64,000 nt of DNA from Sipunculus nudus (Eukaryota; Annelida; Sipuncula; Golfingiida; Sipunculidae): positions 50,812,079 through 50,876,078 of the forward strand of contig CM049309.1 of assembly GCA_026874595.1 (NCBI GenBank), read 5' to 3'. Both the position numbers and the translations under genes were made by a program. Below, piece by piece: positions 12,267-24,359 of this stretch. Position 1 is the first letter of the stretch, and each line of letters starts with the position of its first letter. The notes under the pieces were generated by a model. That model saw only the letters and a program-made list of their open reading frames with translations. It was not told the origin of the DNA and did not search any database.

Positions 12267-13308
12267 AAAGGGTTGGGTGGTGTGTAACCAATAAGACTAA
12301 TGAAGGGGGGGGGGGGGGTAGTCCCCCCGGATCCCCTTCTGAGTCTGCTAGTGAGGCAAAAGCCTTCACCGAATCCTTCACATTCCCTGGCCTGTCACTC
12401 TGAGCAAGCCTGTTTTCGACCTTGCTTTGGTGTTTACTTTTTCTAACACCTGCGTTCTGGAGATGTCAAAAGTCGAGCACAGCAGCTATAGTCAGCTAGA
12501 ACAGTTAACCGCAGCTATATTTTACCCTGTGTTTCCAATTAACCATTCATACAAAGGAATGAGAAAGTGGTTTCAAGCACACAACGTGGGTCATGGGACA
12601 CGGGTTTCTTTTACTGGGATACGTGGACAGGCCATAATTAGAAGAAACAGTCATACCAGTAGAACATGGGAAGTGTTTGCTAAGAAAATGTGAGTGGAGC
12701 AATCCAAAGTAGTGCCGACAGAATCCCACAACTTAGAAAATAAGGATACCCACCTAAAATCCCTAGTAGACCCCCCCCCCCCCACACACACACACACCTA
12801 TGATGAACATCACAAAAGCGCTCCACTGATATGTCATAATTTACTTCACTCCCATCGCATATTATGGACTTTGTATTTAAATTTTTGCTCAGTTTTTAGC
12901 ACTTAATTATTCACAAACATTCGATTTACATTCAAAAACCAGGTTTAACAATCATGACGATTGTCACATGCATTATCCTAATTTTTTCTATATATAAAAT
13001 ACATAACTAAAAAATATTGAGGAAAAACTGTTACAGAACTAGAAATTTGCACTCAGAGAGCGCAGATCTCCTCCAAGGCAGCTCATTACCCCATATGGCT
13101 TTGTCACATGAGCATTTTTATCTGAAAGAAAAAATCTGGATTCAAATGAAGGAAACTATGGTTGACAGAATTATCTTGAAATTGAAAAATTATGTATTTT
13201 GTTTCCTAAAAAGAGGACAAAGAGTAATTCACCTTTAACAAAGTGAGGAGAAACTGCCCCCCCCCCTACAAGGCCCATGCCATATGCCATAGAATGAACT
13301 GTACTCAC

Positions 13309-14014
13309 CCCTGGACAAGTTACTCGCTGACCATAAAGCTTCCTCTAGTTGTTGACTGGTGAGATTTTTTTGATCTCTTATAATCACGTAGTCATTATCC
13401 ATTAAGGGGTTGCGGGATTTCAATATTCCAATTAGCGCGTCGATAAGATCAAAATTGAAAGTTATTTCATTTTTATACCTGTCGACGGCAGCAACAATGG
13501 TGGCGTGAGACAAGTGAAAATACTCCATGATCGCCCCTAAGAAACCACTGAAATGCACCAAATGAAAATACACACGCGTCAACTGTTGTACACTCTTATC
13601 CCCGAAATTCCTGTGATAGCCACCAGGACTTAGTACAGGTAACCCCCAAACAGTGTTGAACCTGGAAACACTAGATATCACATATTTACAGCACGGGCCG
13701 AACAGCACCCCGGGTTTCTCCTCATTCACAAACTTGACAACCGCAAGTGGTCCGTATATGTCTGAACACTGTGAGTCCACATACTTTGGTGCTAATGTCA
13801 CATTATTTCCCAGAATATCTCGCAGGTTATATTTATTATTCACAGTTTCCAGAGCGATCTCCGCGGCAGGTTCTACTTGGTCCATTGGCAAGCAACGGTT
13901 CTTTTCTAAATTCGGTTGTTCGGAAGACATTACGATACCCACTCGTACTTCAAAAGCTTTGACCAGCCATACCTGGCTGATCAGCAGGATAAGAAAGCCG
14001 AGCTGTCCAGTCAT
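13309..14014 (-). CDS. First coding exon (A) of a natriuretic-peptide-receptor-like / receptor guanylate cyclase-like protein, N-terminal half of ANF-receptor domain
   Basis: Seen: an ATG at 14014-14012 opens 235 complete codons plus one base, then a consensus donor (AGG G|GTGAGT, intron starting at 13308), so the intron is phase 1. An in-frame GTG 30 bases upstream extends the frame but would put charged residues before the signal peptide, so I prefer the ATG. Residues 1-20 are a hydrophobic signal peptide ending VKA, and the mature chain starts FEVRVG. The core shows the ANF-receptor pattern: Cys41, QCSD (Cys83), PLAVVKFV, FGPCCKYV (Cys108/109), RFNTVWGLPVLSPGG, then LTR. N-glycosylation sequons include NVT, NLT and NLS. 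Known: this fold is the extracellular hormone-binding domain of natriuretic peptide receptors, which dimerise and in most members drive a cytoplasmic guanylate cyclase. Inferred: membrane receptor for a peptide ligand. No downstream exon was recognised, so cyclase versus clearance-type receptor cannot be decided. Open and undamaged throughout. Confidence 0.86.
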
Positions 14015-15100
14015 CTTGGGCAGGTGCTGACGATCAGCTACCACCTTATGCTTTTAAAGCGGCGCGGTCCGCCAAGGGCCAGCTAGTGACTGTGCTGCCG
14101 CCAGAACGCCAGGCCTCAGCCTCATGGAAGGTAAGATTGATCAGCCCGATAGACCCACGCCGGCTCTCTCATAGTAGTGTTGCTAGCTGCTCTCCCTTAC
14201 CTACACTTAATGGGCAATACACCTGGTCACTTCAAAGTAGGCCTCATTTACTGACCCCCAAAGCAAGAATGAAGCAGACCAACTTCTAGTGATGTTGCCA
14301 CTTTCTGGAGCTATAAAGCGATCTCACTGTGCGCATTGCTATTCCGTTTAGCCGCTTATTTCTTGGCAGATGTGAACTTAGCTGTTCCTCTGCCTCCGAT
14401 TCCGGCCTCCTCCGCGCGCCTGCTTAGCACCGACTATGCATTTAAGCCCTCTTTTGCCTGATAATCCACGCTCCGCGCGTGTAACACAGTGTATGTAAGC
14501 TTGCGTGTCACGAGCTGTGCTGCTTAACGCTACCCGGAATACAGCTCTCAGCGCAATACATAGACATCAATCACAAATATCAAGAACATAAAATCGGCAC
14601 AAGGTCCTTTTGGAAATATTTGAGAAAATGCTGAAATTTTCGTAGCTATTGCATTAGTTATTGTTATATGATGCCGGGCCGGGCTGTGAGCGTGGGCTGC
14701 AGCAACACCACTGACCAACTCATCAGCTGCCGTGGCTTGGCTCAGCAGCCTTGGTTTTGTTTACCACATGGGGAGGCCCGCGTGATCCCGTTTGGCTCGT
14801 TTCGTCTATCGCTGTCACCGAGTTTGCACTTGGTGCGTCCAGACTCCGAAGCCGAAGATAGGCTGCACCAGCACGAGGGCAGGACTTTAAGCGTGTAGTG
14901 TCCATCTGGCGGACCAGCCTGCCAGCGTGTGGAACCAAATCATTGATCCCGTATCCCTAATGTCAGACCGACTCGTCCTAATTCTCCGGTTACCATTACT
15001 GCTTGTTCTGACACTGGTGGCTACTCACCCCCTGCCGGCCGCTTAGGCTACTGGTACCAATAACAACATTGATGCGCTGGTTGTTATTATACGTATAGGT
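14015..15100. other. GC-richer segment upstream of exon A, candidate promoter region
   Basis: On the minus strand this lies 5' of exon A. It is visibly richer in G+C and CpG than its surroundings (for example 14380-14480 and 14680-15060). A TTTAAAAG box (minus strand) sits at about 14050-14058, some 40 bp before the ATG; this would leave an extremely short 5' UTR. No convincing reading frame is present. Confidence 0.4.
14895..14912 (-). promoter_or_regulatory. CTCF-like core motif upstream of exon A
   Basis: The minus strand reads TCCGCCAGATGGACAC, close to the bilaterian CTCF core (CCRCCAGRTGG). It is about 890 bp upstream of exon A. Binding is unproven. Confidence 0.25.
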
Positions 15101-16631
15101 GGTCTACCACGAACCCACTACCACACTTGCATCACAAGTATAAGTATCCCCGGGTACAACCACAGTTGTACACTTAACCAGTACATGCATCCCATAGAGA
15201 AACACAGCTGTATACATGGTCGCAACTTAACACATGCCAGATCCGGCCTGAAATCGTACGTTACCATGTTATTTAAGAGCCAGAACACCAGGCGCTGTTA
15301 TCCCAACTGTATATATACATACCGCCTTGTTAGTTTGTGTATCCTTAAATGCACCGCTGGTTCGCTCCAGTGACCAATATTGAGAGTGCCGAAGGCGTGT
15401 ATACACTTCACTGACTGGTGAGTAATTCACACGAGGTACATTGATCCAACTTGGTTACAATATGTTCACTATTAATTATTCCTTATGATTTCAAATTCGG
15501 TGAGAAAAACTTTTATTGAGCAAAGGTTCAGTTGATAAAGTTGTTTCGCCGCACGGTAAAAGACCGCAAAAATGTATTCTCGGCACGAACGTGATTAACG
15601 CGCGAACAATTAAACCGGTGTCGTTTGGTCAAAAGTGCGTAGTAGCACAATAGAGAAAGCAAAATGAGGACCGGATGAATATCCGAGGGTCAAACACGGC
15701 ATGGTACACTTCAGGTCTATTCAAGTGTTTGGTTGTTTGCTTGTGTATCCATACTCAGATTGGTTCCACGGCTAGCGTAGTGCAATTATATTCGGTAGCT
15801 GCTACATAAAACTCGTATATACAAACAGAAAACAATTGACACTTCCATATTAATGCCCACCCACAGGCCTTCAATACCGCAATACTTGCGACCACTTAAT
15901 CACCACACCACCCGTTATGGGAGTTTTTCTATTTAATATCCAGACCCACTTGAGCAAGTAGTTTACATATCATACATAAATACAGCCATGTGAATAAGCA
16001 TAGCCTCACATTTTTGTATTGTAACCTCTTCACCTGGACAGTATGTTTAAGATGTTAAAATACCGGTATTGTACACACATAAAGGACTTAAGTGTCTCTG
16101 TCAACAAGTTCTGAACAAGCTTACTTCGTTGGTAGAGATCAATAAAGCCTGATCACTGTAAATACCTATATAAACAACAGGATTCAGTCACTTGTAGCTG
16201 GCGTCTGACAGCACGGTTATATAGCAGAGTTAAATTGAGAGGCCTCAAGGCTACTCTAGAGTAGAGTTCCTATTTTCTGTTTTATTTATCGTGTGAACAG
16301 AATCATACCACGTGTTGGTAGCGATATTCTAGTATTAGGCAGAATATAAGATTGTGTATGAGTAAAACGTACCGTGGCCATTTAATACAATAAGCTGGCT
16401 AACTATTAGTAAACAAGTTAGTTACCAGCAAGTTAAATAAATTATTATGATTTTCAATATATTAAACGGTTTTGTCATTGCTTATTTTAGTAAATGTGTT
16501 GATATTCTAGAAATAAAAAGTATGTGTCATTGCCCATTTTATACAATAAGATTTTCTATTAAGGGAAAAAGGGTTTGCCTATTCAGCAGGCTACGTTAGC
16601 AGTCTTAAGGGAACACAATGTTGTCCAATCA

Positions 16632-16634
<3 letters not shown>
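15101..16634. other. Non-coding, nothing recognised
   Basis: Moderately AT-rich single-copy looking DNA without a supported feature. Confidence 0.5.

Positions 16635-16681
<47 letters not shown>
16635..16681. repeat. (AT)23 microsatellite
   Basis: Uninterrupted AT dinucleotides between exons A and B. Confidence 0.97.
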
Positions 16682-16684
<3 letters not shown>

Positions 16685-17663
16685 GTAAGTTCTTAAATTG
16701 TTATGCAAATCATTACATCATCCGGAGGTTTCGAGGATAAACTTGGTAGTCCCTGGTACTATGGTTGCAGAAAGAAGAAGAAAATCGCTCAGTGAACACA
16801 TAGAAAAATACATGTACTTAAATGCCTCCCCCAAACTTGGGATGAGAAAACCCCAACCTTGGGGCGTGAAAATAGCCTACACAGAAAATAATATGAGTAG
16901 CGATTCGATAATCCATGGTTGGCTGATAGGTGAGCCCTGTTCGATTGAACAAAGGCGGCCTCTGATGTCATTGAAATGCTCTTTATTGCCATCGGTAGAT
17001 TAAACAAAAATGCCCTCTCTCACAGTGGTAAAGAATACATTAATAAAATACTATTTCGATCCAGATTATAAAAGAATATAAGTGATTGTCCATTGGATGT
17101 TACTTAATCCCATATTTAAATTCACCAAAAACCAATTTATAACGTTCTATGTAAATTGAATTGCCAACATACAAACCATTCAGCGACGGGAAAATCATAA
17201 TATATTCTGACTGAGGTATAATTATTTGTCTCCTATATGATGTGTCAGTGTTAAATTACTGTCATAAAGACTAAGTACAGGTTTCCGTGTGACCAGCGAT
17301 TGAATAAAGACTTCCACTGACAACATTACTGCTTGCTGTATGAGACCCATTATATGTCTCCAGTTAACCTGTGTATACGTACCTGAAAATACCCAAAGCA
17401 GAGTTCAATATCAATATTTACATTTCATATTTTTTATACACTTTGTTTGTTTATATTGTTATTTTACCCATCATCAATGTTCTGTTAACTATGCTTGCAC
17501 CTGTTTGTTTCTTTGCTATTACTCCTGTATCCAGGAAATAAACATATTGGTATGCAAATGCCAATGGTAATCTATAACATGGGTGACACGGCGTGCCTGG
17601 GCATTCATTGAAGCAACTTAGGTTGTAATGCAGGCGCAGTATATCGACAAAACAACCGACATA

Positions 17664-17666
<3 letters not shown>
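16682..17666. other. Non-coding, nothing recognised
   Basis: No exon of a receptor could be recognised on the minus strand here; open frames carry no ANF-receptor, kinase or cyclase motif. Confidence 0.5.

Positions 17667-17726
<60 letters not shown>
17667..17726. repeat. (AT)30 microsatellite
   Basis: One of the longest AT arrays in the window; uninterrupted. Confidence 0.97.
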
Positions 17727-17728
<2 letters not shown>

Positions 17729-18352
17729 ATACAGACGATATACGTCTGGCCAATGTAGCTTATTTATCAACACGGGAGCACTGTGGGCGTCTCCCCTGTC
17801 TGAGTCACCCTGCGTCGTCCATCACGCCGTGGTTTGATCCTTCGTATACGCGAGGATATCACTTTTAATAAATCGCCCCGGGGCACCTAGCCGCTGGCCC
17901 GTATCTGAATGCTGGGCGCCCAGAACTTTCATTTTGAACGCATATATCTTAGCGCTGCTGGCGTCAACTTTCTCTAAATAGAACTAAACTCGCTTGCCTG
18001 ATCTTATCTTGCGATAAGCGAAATGAACTTTTAGCAGATGGATCTACCTTATCATAGAAGAGTGGTCTTTAATATATATATAGCATTTAACATTACACAT
18101 TGCTACTATCTCTGCGATCGTTCCGATATTTTCCAAATACAACCTAATACTTCTATTTTAAAGGTGAGTTCCATGGCCTGTTGTTGGCACTGTATGTCTG
18201 TTAAATTCTGAAGAAGGTTTAATCATAAGTTAAGAATAATATGATTGTGATAAGCCGTAAGCTGTATATATATATATATATATAAATGTTACTGAAAGGG
18301 TTTGGTTGTCATTCCAGAATCAAAGTGCTCGATACATAAAAATAGAGCTGCA

Positions 18353-18399
<47 letters not shown>

Positions 18400-18982
18400 T
18401 ATTATACCTTATATCTTTTTATGTTAAATAAACAATATCGACCCATTCAGATTTATAGATTTTTATTTATTATGTATTTATCGACCAGTGTCGACAGTGA
18501 GGGCGCTGATAATAAGTTTTTCCGTACTTATGCGTTTCACATCCACCTGGATACCCGCGAGCCCTTGATGACATTGATCACGTTTCTCCTGCATAACGAT
18601 CTTGCAGAGTCTACGCCTGTTTGAACTTTAAGATTACACTCACATTTGTGCACTCCGAGCTACGTCTCGGGGCTGTACAGTGGAATGCTCACAAATTATA
18701 CAATATGCATTAAATATATCAGGCGTCACCAGCCAGTGTAATAAACTAAACACTCAGATTTACGGCCACGAAGGTATGACGCACTCCCCGGCGGTACTAC
18801 CTTAAATACACGTATACATTCCCCCCAACGTTTCAAGTATAGTGAGCCTGCTATGTTGTGCCGCTCATACCCGGCGGTTGGCCGCTTCAGAAGGGAGAAG
18901 TGCTATTCTATTTCACAACTGTTTGTGAGTCTCAGGTGTAAGTGACCTTGTAAACTGGGTACCGTGTTTTCCTTCCCACTAG

Positions 18983-18984
<2 letters not shown>
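17727..18984. other. Non-coding with two short AT arrays
   Basis: Holds (TA)10 at 18265-18284 and (AT)14 at 18365-18392. Nothing else is recognised. Confidence 0.55.

Positions 18985-19045
<61 letters not shown>
18985..19045. repeat. (GA)30 microsatellite
   Basis: Uninterrupted GA dinucleotides; the SLSLS open frames on the minus strand derive from it. Confidence 0.97.
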
Positions 19046-19048
<3 letters not shown>

Positions 19049-20028
19049 AATATTTTAAGGTAAAAAATTGGTTCTTTTTCACAATGGTAATACACTGCAG
19101 TCGAACCAGAAATCCTTTCGTGTAACCGCTGCTTTGTATGGCAAGGTTCTCTGGGTAACACCAGTTTGCATACAGAGCAAACAATTCTAATCAGACCGAT
19201 GAAAGCGTGGTTTTGCATTTTGCATCCAGCCTTAATATTCACCATGGGACACCCGCTCTAAAGATATTGATAGATAGCGTATATAGATATCTGGTATTAG
19301 TTCACTTACGATGAAACTCTTCCTCCACTGCCTCGGCATTGACAGATCATTGAGTAAAGATAAACAATCACTTAAGCTAAATATATGCGTGTTAATTTAT
19401 ATCAATGAGTTATACTTCTGAAAATCAGCCTCCATTTAATTCATGATTGAAGAGCTGTAGCAGAAATATATCCGTAATGGAGAGGTTTCGGACCTCAGAA
19501 GCGATTTTTAAGGGCACCTTAATAAGGTGTCCACAAGAGTGTGCCTTCCGTGAACGGTGGGTTACCTGTTTATATGTGTGTGATATTTTAGTTTAAACAG
19601 CAGTGTGACATCATTATCACGTTAAACCGCAGTGCATAACAATAACAGCATCTGCTCCGAATTCACAGGAAAGTCAGCCCATGCAGTTAAAATTCCGACA
19701 CACACGTCGTACATATTTTAAAAGCCCATAAGGAACCCAAAAATAGCTCCTGTTTGGTCTATTCTTAACGGAAATAAAGAGGAAACAAAACGTGTTTCTA
19801 CTACTGCCTTTAGAAGTTGAGCTCCTTGTCAGGTAAGAAGATGCATGTCTTAATAAGGAGCCACCGGTTCGGACTACGTGTAACTCTTGAATGACTATAT
19901 AAGCGCAATATAAAATGGTCAACTTGCATCTGCACGGACTCTTTGACCCATCGTGTAACAAGAGCACCACTAATATGAATTATACGCCGTGACCATTTTA
20001 CGTCTTATGATCTAGCTTTTAATTCTTT

Positions 20029-20030
<2 letters not shown>
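19046..20030. other. Non-coding, nothing recognised
   Basis: An open frame on the minus strand at 19674-19970 has no recognisable domain. Confidence 0.5.

Positions 20031-20088
<58 letters not shown>
20031..20088. repeat. (AT)29 microsatellite
   Basis: Uninterrupted AT dinucleotides. Confidence 0.97.
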
Positions 20089-20091
<3 letters not shown>

Positions 20092-21294
20092 ATGAAACTT
20101 TTCCAGTTTTCATATATGTCCCATCAAACAACTTGTTTTGTTTTTAACGTGGTTTGCCTCGGAATTATTACCATCGTACATATTATCTTAATGTTATTTG
20201 CGCTTGCAGGTGTTAAGAACTTCGAATCTGAAGTTATGATAAACCTTTTCCATTCTCTTGTTTGGTAAGTATACTGTAAGAGAATAATGATGTCTGTAAG
20301 TTGAAAATTAATTAATTGGTCATAGCAAAAAAAAAAAAAATCCCAAAGAGGATATGCTTTCACTTGTTTTGTCTTTTTGTTTATTTGTTGGTTAGGAAAT
20401 TTACTTTGGTGGGGGGGGGGGGGGGTGGACACGGACAAATAAGAACCCATTAAACTTTGTGCAGATCCTGAAAGTGCGGGTCCAGTGATATTGTGAAATG
20501 AATGCTTAATTTTGTTCTAAACTTCAGGTAAGGTAATGTTTACGTATATCATATGAAGGATGTCATGTACTTAGGTGTGAGTTCAGTGACCAGCCTTCCA
20601 CCAGGAAAGTTGATTACTAGCAGTGATTATACACATCCTTTCTGTATCCCACAAAGGAGCACGGATCACAAATGAAAATAACAAGCAGTCTCTCCTACTG
20701 ATTTCTCATTATCTCCTAATACACAGCTCCATACACATCAGATGTACGCCAACGGTACCCTGCTGGCACACTGCCTAGAAGCAACTTCAAAGGTCCGTCC
20801 ATTGATCAAAGTGTGATATTTCATTATAATTTGCAACCTGTCACAGGTAGATTGAGGTATCGTGCCGACTGTTTTGACTTCTGTAAAATATAAGCGATGA
20901 CTAAGGACACACGGTTTTGGGTCAGTCCACACATTCTGTTTTTTTTTCATTCTTTTAATTTCTTTGTATTCATTTTTTATTTTGATTCAATTTACAATAT
21001 ATCTATAAATCACTAAAAGTTATATTGTTTGTTGATTTGACTTTTATTAAGAATTTCATACTGCCTGTCAGGATGTCGTCAATATTTCTAATGGGTTATC
21101 GGTATTCCCACTCAAAAGTAGCACAGGACCGAATGTGGAAACGGTGATAGAGGGATTCTGCATTTAATGAAAAAATCTGTTCTTACAGCCGAAGGCAGGA
21201 GGTTCGACCTTGTGCATGCGCAACAACTCCCAAACACGTAGAAGAAGCGTGTAGGAAGAAAAATTTTAGTTTTCTTTTTAAATGTGTAGCGTGA
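20089..21294. other. Non-coding, homopolymer-rich
   Basis: Contains an A run near 20327 and a G15 run at 20411-20425. A near-NRF-1 palindrome (GTGCATGCGCAA) lies around 21213. No exon recognised. Confidence 0.5.
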
Positions 21295-21400
21295 TATGGC
21301 TAATATTTTTTGCACCACTGGCCGCGGCCGATGCAAGATTATTTCCACTTGCTACAGGAGCAAGGAAACGGCTTTAGAACGAATTTTCGGGAGAAAACAT
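21295..21400 (+). repeat. Short dispersed repeat R2, copy 1
   Basis: Shares with 36040-36160 the ordered phrases GCAAG-TTATTTCCAC, T-GTACA(A)GG, AACGG-TTTAGAACGAA and TTCGGG/TTGGCGG. Diverged copies of one dispersed family of unknown type; this copy lies just beyond the 3' end of exon B, within its intron. Confidence 0.5.
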
Positions 21401-21508
21401 AATATTTTGAATAGAATATACTGTTTCACGCATATGTGACATACCTGTTATGTGAAAAGGACTTTTTAAAGACTGGTAGGGGCAAATAAAAATCTACGGG
21501 GTACTTAC

Positions 21509-22217
21509 CCCTGGTCCGATTCCTCGTCGCCAGCAGTACTTCTTCTATCTGCTGGTTTGTAAGATTCTGCCAGTCAATATAGTGTTCATTGTTATGATCA
21601 AAGGGTAGGTTTTGTTCTTGTGACATATTGTAAAACGCATCAGCAAAATCCGTACAGAAAAACTCCTGCCCATGATACGCATCACTTGAGCAGATAAGCG
21701 ATAAGTGATACCAACGATAATATTCCATCATCGAACGAAGGAATCCGGCAAACTGCATCAAATTAAAATGTGTCCGCGTCAATAGTTGCACGAATTCCAA
21801 CTCGCCAAATTTCCTGTGATAGCCACCCGGACTGAGTATAGGTAACTGCCAAACTTTATTGTACCTGACGACCTTGTAAAGGACGTACTTGCAGCAAGGC
21901 CCAAAGAGAACGCCGGGGTTCTCCTCGTTCACAAATTTGATCACCGCCAGAGGGCCGATAACGTCAGAACACTGTGAGTCAACGTACCTCGGTGACAACG
22001 TAATCTCACGTTCGTACGCGTCCCTTAGGTTGAATTTCTCGTTCACAGTTTTTAGTGCAATCTCCGCTGCTGGTTTAACCTGTGCCATTAGGAAACACCG
22101 ATTCCACCATAGATTAGGCTGATAAGACGATATGATAAAACCAACTGGGATTTCAAAACCGGCGACCAACAAGACGTAACCGATCATGAAATACAGCCTG
22201 GTGACCTTTCCAGCCAT
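21509..22217 (-). CDS. First coding exon (B), tandem paralogue of exon A, natriuretic-peptide-receptor-like N-terminal ligand-binding half
   Basis: Seen: an ATG at 22217-22215 (two codons inside a longer frame that opens with TTG) gives 236 codons plus one base, ending at AGG G|GTAAGT. This is the same exon end and the same phase 1 as exon A, 7.5 kb away on the same strand. Residues 1-20 form a signal peptide ending VAG, followed by FEIPVG. It shares with A the NRC cysteine, PAAEIAL, NLRD, YVDSQCSD, GPLAV, KFVNEE, PGVLFGPCCKYV, LSPGGYHR, the LTR segment and a terminal NLT-QQ-EE block. The stretch from about residue 150 to 210 is much less alike, with B having extra cysteines (ICSSD, FFCTDF). 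Overall identity is roughly one half by eye. The intact frame, retained cysteines and matching donor argue for a functional exon. It could be the start of a separate receptor gene or an alternative first exon of the same gene as A. An acceptor-like TTTCCAACAG lies just 5' of the ATG, so an upstream 5' UTR exon is possible. Confidence 0.86.
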
Positions 22218-23399
22218 TCTCAAACACCAGCAGCTGTTGGAAACCTTACAAAAGACTGGAAATCTACAGGTTAAAAGCCAATGTTACGGCAGGACAGACC
22301 TCTGTGTTATCAGTGACTTTCACGGGGTTCCGTCTGCAGAAAGGTGGCTTTATCAGAAAGATACCCGAGGATTGTGTCTGCCTCAACAGCAGGGCCGCGA
22401 AGCTGGCAAGCCCTCAACTCAGGCAGCACTTAATAGCGGTCCTGAATAGCAAAATCCACGGTAAACAGAGGTGCGTGAAAAACGGGGCTTATGTCTTGCT
22501 CTGTATATTTATCATATGACACGATATGGAGGAGTCCAGAAGCCGGGACTTACGTGTCATAAGCCGGTTTGAGCGTGTAATGGCGGGAGGAAGCTTGACT
22601 TATAAAAGCTTGACTTATAAAAGATATAAAAAGTGGAACAATTTTTATTTAAAGTACAGTATATGGAATTAAGAGTGATCGGAAGGTTGATTTAAACATA
22701 TAAATGGTTATATTAAAGTTGTTTTTACTGCAAAGCAAGGAAAAATAATAGATCGCCTAACATCAAAGGAGCCGCATTTTAGAGTAAAGTAGCTATAAGG
22801 ACCAAAGCGAGCAGGATAATTTGAAACAGTAACATATTGAGTGTTATACTGTATGGAGAGTTGGTGCACTTGGCTTTTGACCCCATTATGCTTTTGTCCG
22901 GCTGTTCATCATAATTAAACTATTCCGCAAACTCACATTCACAATTTTACTCTAACAGGCCGTTGCTGCAGGCAGTTATTTTATGCACCAATGGCCCATG
23001 TCTGTCACCAACGTCGGCATTTCAGTCATATACATGCACGCTGTTGTACAGCTGAATTCAAGTGCAGAGGCTCTGCTATCTATGACGCACTCTGACATAA
23101 AATAAAAGGGCCATGTGTTATGTACGCAGTAATAAAAAAAGGAGGCGTCAAACACTTGAGTGTAATTCTGTAAATAAATCCAAAGGAACCAGATATGAAA
23201 AACATGTACACAGAGGCATATAAAAACACAGTTATAAACGGTATATTTCGAAAACCAAATGATATAAAATAAACAAGAAAAAGTTTTTATAGTTTGCGTC
23301 CTGTACAAAAGAGTACTTGAGTATACCTAGGGACCCATGGGTCTCGACGCTCAGCTGAATTTATCTATAAGGATACGTTTATGAGCTTTTTCAAAATAT
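22218..23399. other. Non-coding region upstream of exon B
   Basis: On the minus strand this is the 5' flank of exon B. A 17-bp direct duplication (AGCTTGACTTATAAA twice) lies at about 22591-22624. No CpG-rich segment like that upstream of exon A is obvious. Confidence 0.5.
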
Positions 23400-23730
23400 G
23401 CGTCCAGTGATCAGTTTCAAGCCAACCTGTCTACCCAAACTGGAGTTATAATACAGAGACTATTTTTTTAATGGATGGGCCCTGTGACCTTGACCTAGTG
23501 CCCCAAAAATCAAATGGAAACTTCCCCAACGGCAGGTGGACCACGTGGAAGACGGAAGGTTAGGGATGAAAAGTTTGGCTTAAAATGCATCCACAGTCTT
23601 TTTTAAGTAGTGGGTCCAGTGACCTTGACTTTTGACCTCATGACCCAAAACCAACAATTCTTACATTCGAGGTGGGCCATATATAGGTCAAGTTTGAAAT
23701 CCATATGTCAATCCAAAGTTATCATCAGGA
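23400..23730 (+). repeat. Degenerate GTGACCTTGAC-type mollusc-like tandem repeat
   Basis: The phrase TCCAGTGACCTTGAC recurs at about 23486 and 23621 (period about 135 bp). AAGTTTG-AAATCC and CCAAAGTTATCATC phrases follow, plus an older, more diverged unit before them. From memory this phrase belongs to a repeat abundant in mollusc genomes. Confidence 0.6.
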
Positions 23731-24359
23731 ATCATACGCTCTTTACACAGCGCTTTACCTATAGGGCTACTTCCTATATCGTAAGGCGCTGTTTGTTATG
23801 ACCTCGTATCCTGAATTGCTACACCAGAGGGGAGCACTGTATTTTTGTCCAATCAGATGAAACCTTGTGCTGGAAGACAAAGCCAAGCGAGGAATACACG
23901 GAGCCAATCATATTCATTTCTTTTTGAGTGACAGCTCATCCCCCAGCGTAACCGTCTGAACAGGCCACAGGCTCAGAGAGAATTGCCCCTGACGTAGTTT
24001 GCTTAGGGCCTTTTGCACATAGGATGCTCGAGCGGTGAGCTGTAATTCAAACGAAACGTAACAACAAAGGCTGCGTGCACACCTCGCAGGCTGGTTTCAG
24101 TTCTGCAGACAACAGATACATGGCTACGCTAACACAGTCATAATGTCATAATCGAATCGGTCGAAGATGCGAGAATGCAGAGGGAGCAATTTAAATTCGA
24201 CCGGAAACTCATCTAGCGGCGCTTGAAGCGCGGCAATGGGCGGAGCCAGGATGCCTGTCGAGTGTTTGTTTATTGGCATCTGATTGGCTGCTGGTCACAT
24301 CGTACGCACGTTTATTTCAGTAGACAACAAACCGCCATCTGGTGTTTAAATATACCATA
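23731..24359. other. Non-coding, one CTCF-like site
   Basis: Mixed composition, locally GC-richer near 24200. Holds the CTCF-like motif at 24331-24344, otherwise no supported feature. Confidence 0.5.
24331..24344 (-). promoter_or_regulatory. CTCF-like core motif
   Basis: The minus strand reads CACCAGATGGCGGT, matching the CTCF core CCACCAGATGGCGC at most positions. Binding is unproven. Confidence 0.25.

Larger units (their letters stand above)
10391..13256. other. Non-coding stretch downstream of exon A, with simple repeats
   Basis: This would be the first intron of exon A's transcript. It holds G/C homopolymers (11508-11524 G17; 12305-12318 G14; 12771-12783 C13 followed by CA), an (AT)16 at 12232-12263, and no recognised exon of a receptor. 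Confidence 0.5.

Noticed and set aside
13653-14030. Plus-strand open frame opposite exon A (and 21889-22122 opposite exon B)
   Set aside because: Antisense shadow of the receptor exons.
14668-14938. Open frames on both strands in the GC-rich segment
   Set aside because: GC-richness lowers stop frequency; neither frame shows protein-like motifs.
19674-19970. 98-codon minus-strand frame between exons B and A, considered as an exon-2 candidate
   Set aside because: No similarity to the second half of ANF-receptor domains.
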